The position numbers and the translations under genes were made by a program. Shown here one piece after another: positions 5,846 to 6,999 of a stretch of DNA of 6,999 nt (positions are counted from its first letter, which is position 1; the number at the start of each line of letters is the position of its first letter). This DNA comes from Blautia sp. (GTDB lineage Bacteria > Bacillota > Clostridia > Lachnospirales > Lachnospiraceae): positions 1-6,999 of the forward strand of contig JAFOJB010000562.1 in the NCBI GenBank assembly GCA_017420455.1. Reading direction: 5' to 3'. The notes under the pieces are model-generated. The model made no database searches, was not told the origin of the DNA, and saw only the letters and a program-made list of their open reading frames with translations.

Positions 5846-6889
5846 ATGGAGCGGCAGATGAATCAGGAAAGAAACCGTTGGTGGGAAAGAAATCCGGAAA
5901 TATCCGGGGAGATCCTTCTGGTCGATCCGGCCTCGGACAATGCGTATCATACCATAGGCGAAGCTCTGGAGAGGATTCCGGATCATAACCAAAGCAGGGT
6001 CTGCATTTGCATCGCGCCGGGAATCTACAGGGAGAACCTGTCCGTCACGAAGCCGAATCTTGTGATGAAGGGGGCCGGGAGAGAGGAGACGGTGATCACC
6101 GGAAACCTGGGCGCTTATGAGATTCTGGAGGATGGAATAAAACGGGGGACCTTCCGGACCCAGACGGTATTTCTCCATGCGGATGATGTGGCCATCTGTG
6201 ATCTTACGATCGAGAACACGGCAGGTGCCGGGAGAGTGGCGGGACAGGCTGTCGCCCTTTATGCGGACGGAGACCGCCTGCTCTTTGAAAATGTAAGGCT
6301 TTCCGGAAACCAGGATACGCTCTTTACCGGTCCTCTGCCGGAGAAGGAGGTGGAACCGGGAGGCTTCCGGGGGCCTCTGGAGCATGCCCCGCGCCTCAAC
6401 GGAAGGCAGTACTATAAAAGCTGCCGGATCGAAGGGAACATTGATTTTATCTTTGGAAGCGCCACCGCGTTTTTTGAGAACTGTGAAATCTTCTGCCGGT
6501 ATCCCGAAGATCCCGGAAACACAGGGGAGAAACAGAGGATCGTGAGTTATATCACCGCCGCGTCAACGCCGGAAGGGCAGAGGTACGGCTACGTGTTCCA
6601 CAGATGCCGTCTTACCTCGGATTGTCCGAAAAACAGCTGCATGCTTGGGCGTCCCTGGCGGGATTACGCAAAAACAGTATTCCTGGAATGCGAGATGGAG
6701 GACCATATCTGTCCGGAGGGCTGGGACGACTGGGGGAAGGAAGCAGCCAGAAGGGAATGCTTTTTCGCGGAATGTGAATCTTCCGGGAGCGGGGCATGCC
6801 GGAAGAACCGCGCCTCCTTCGCAAGGTTTCTGGAACCATCCGAAGCCGCCTTCTATGAAAAAGAAAAGGTTCTGGGGGAATTGCGCTGA
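5846..6889 (+). CDS. Pectinesterase (carbohydrate esterase family 8), predicted cytoplasmic
   Basis: Removes methyl esters from galacturonate units of pectin, releasing methanol; 347 residues. The beta-helix fold opens with VDPASDNAYHTIGEAL (26-41) and APGIYRENL. All CE8 active-site residues are present: Gln134 in GQAVALYADGD, Gln156 and Asp157 in GNQDTLF, the nucleophile Asp200 in IDFIFGSA, and Arg269 and Trp271 in LGRPWRDY. The N-terminus is polar (MERQMNQERN), with no signal peptide or lipobox, so it should work inside the cell on imported methylated oligogalacturonides. The distance from Asp157 to Asp200 is 43 residues, against 21 in the Dickeya enzyme, showing an insertion of about 22 residues rich in Pro and Gly. 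The gene lies after the strong terminator and a 213-base gap, so it probably has its own promoter, although none is obvious. The family call is firm. Confidence 0.95.
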   Translation: MERQMNQERNRWWERNPEISGEILLVDPASDNAYHTIGEALERIPDHNQSRVCICIAPGIYRENLSVTKPNLVMKGAGREETVITGNLGAYEILEDGIKRGTFRTQTVFLHADDVAICDLTIENTAGAGRVAGQAVALYADGDRLLFENVRLSGNQDTLFTGPLPEKEVEPGGFRGPLEHAPRLNGRQYYKSCRIEGNIDFIFGSATAFFENCEIFCRYPEDPGNTGEKQRIVSYITAASTPEGQRYGYVFHRCRLTSDCPKNSCMLGRPWRDYAKTVFLECEMEDHICPEGWDDWGKEAARRECFFAECESSGSGACRKNRASFARFLEPSEAAFYEKEKVLGELR

Positions 6890-6918
6890 GAGTCCGTGAA
6901 CTGTAACCTGCCCTGTAA

Positions 6919-6934
6919 TGTCCGTCCCCGGACA
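6919..6934 (+). other. Short palindrome/hairpin after the pectinesterase gene
   Basis: TGTCCG (6919-6924) and CGGACA (6929-6934) are complementary around a 4-base loop; CCT 6912-6914 and AGG 6934-6936 could add pairs with a bulge. It is 30 bases after the stop and 12 bases upstream of the -35 box. No T-run follows, so it is not a clear terminator. It may be a weak 3' end structure or an operator for the next gene. Confidence 0.4.
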
Positions 6935-6946
6935 GGTCTGAAATGC

Positions 6947-6974
6947 TTGCAATTCAGGCCGCAAGATGTATAAT
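6947..6974 (+). promoter_or_regulatory. Sigma-A-type promoter reading out of the window
   Basis: TTGCAA (-35, 6947-6952) and a consensus TATAAT (-10, 6969-6974) are separated by 16 bases. Transcription would begin near 6980-6982 and run rightward. An ATG at 6990 (M-K-T before the window ends) could open the next gene, but it is so close to the predicted start site and so poorly provided with a ribosome site that the real start may lie further right. A weak inverted repeat CTTGC/GCAAG (6946-6950, 6961-6965) overlaps the -35 and spacer. Confidence 0.75.
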
Positions 6975-6999
6975 AGATAGTGAGAAACCATGAAAACAC

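Noticed and set aside
1..6999. CRISPR array, tRNA or rRNA genes, transposase genes, phage or defence genes
   Set aside because: No regularly spaced repeats, RNA gene signatures, transposase or defence-type proteins were seen; nearly all of the window is accounted for by the pectin genes.

Overview
The window reads as a pectin / homogalacturonan catabolism locus from a low-to-mid-GC Gram-positive anaerobe, most likely a Clostridia (Lachnospiraceae-like) gut or rumen bacterium. The reasons are the purine-rich AGGAGG-type ribosome binding sites, the two-permease sugar importer of the kind paired with a lipid-anchored binding protein, a DUF624 (YesL-type) membrane protein, and the KduI plus short-chain dehydrogenase pair. 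Base composition is around half G+C by eye. The family-level taxonomy is an inference, not a measurement.

Layout, all genes on the plus strand: (1) 1-555, the 3' part of a first ABC sugar permease, cut by the window edge; (2) 569-1468, the second permease; (3) 1469-1569, an intergenic gap holding a strong GC-rich hairpin flanked by 9-bp direct repeats; (4) 1570-3141, a GH28 polygalacturonase; (5) 3138-3827, a DUF624 membrane protein overlapping the GH28 stop as ATGA; (6) 3876-4718, kduI; (7) 4832-5632, a KduD / gluconate-5-dehydrogenase-type SDR; (8) 5640-5679, a clear intrinsic terminator; (9) 5680-5845, a palindrome-rich gap; (10) 5846-6889, a CE8 pectin methylesterase; (11) 6890-6999, a short palindrome and a good sigma-A-type promoter pointing out of the window.

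Putative joint function: the ABC importer brings in pectic oligogalacturonides. Neither the GH28 enzyme nor the CE8 esterase has a signal peptide, so both should act in the cytoplasm: the esterase removes methyl groups and the GH28 enzyme trims galacturonate units. Unsaturated ends left by lyases (not in this window) would become 4-deoxy-5-hexosulose uronate, which KduI isomerises and the SDR reduces to 2-keto-3-deoxygluconate. The binding protein, ATPase, KDG kinase, KDPG aldolase, any lyase or GH105 hydrolase, and a regulator are not seen here and may lie outside.

The chemistry is a recognised pathway, not a new system. The most unusual local structure is the hairpin with symmetric flanking direct repeats between permease 2 and GH28. 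The next most notable points are the lengthened active-site loop in the cytoplasmic pectin methylesterase and the Asp at the usual Asn position of the SDR.
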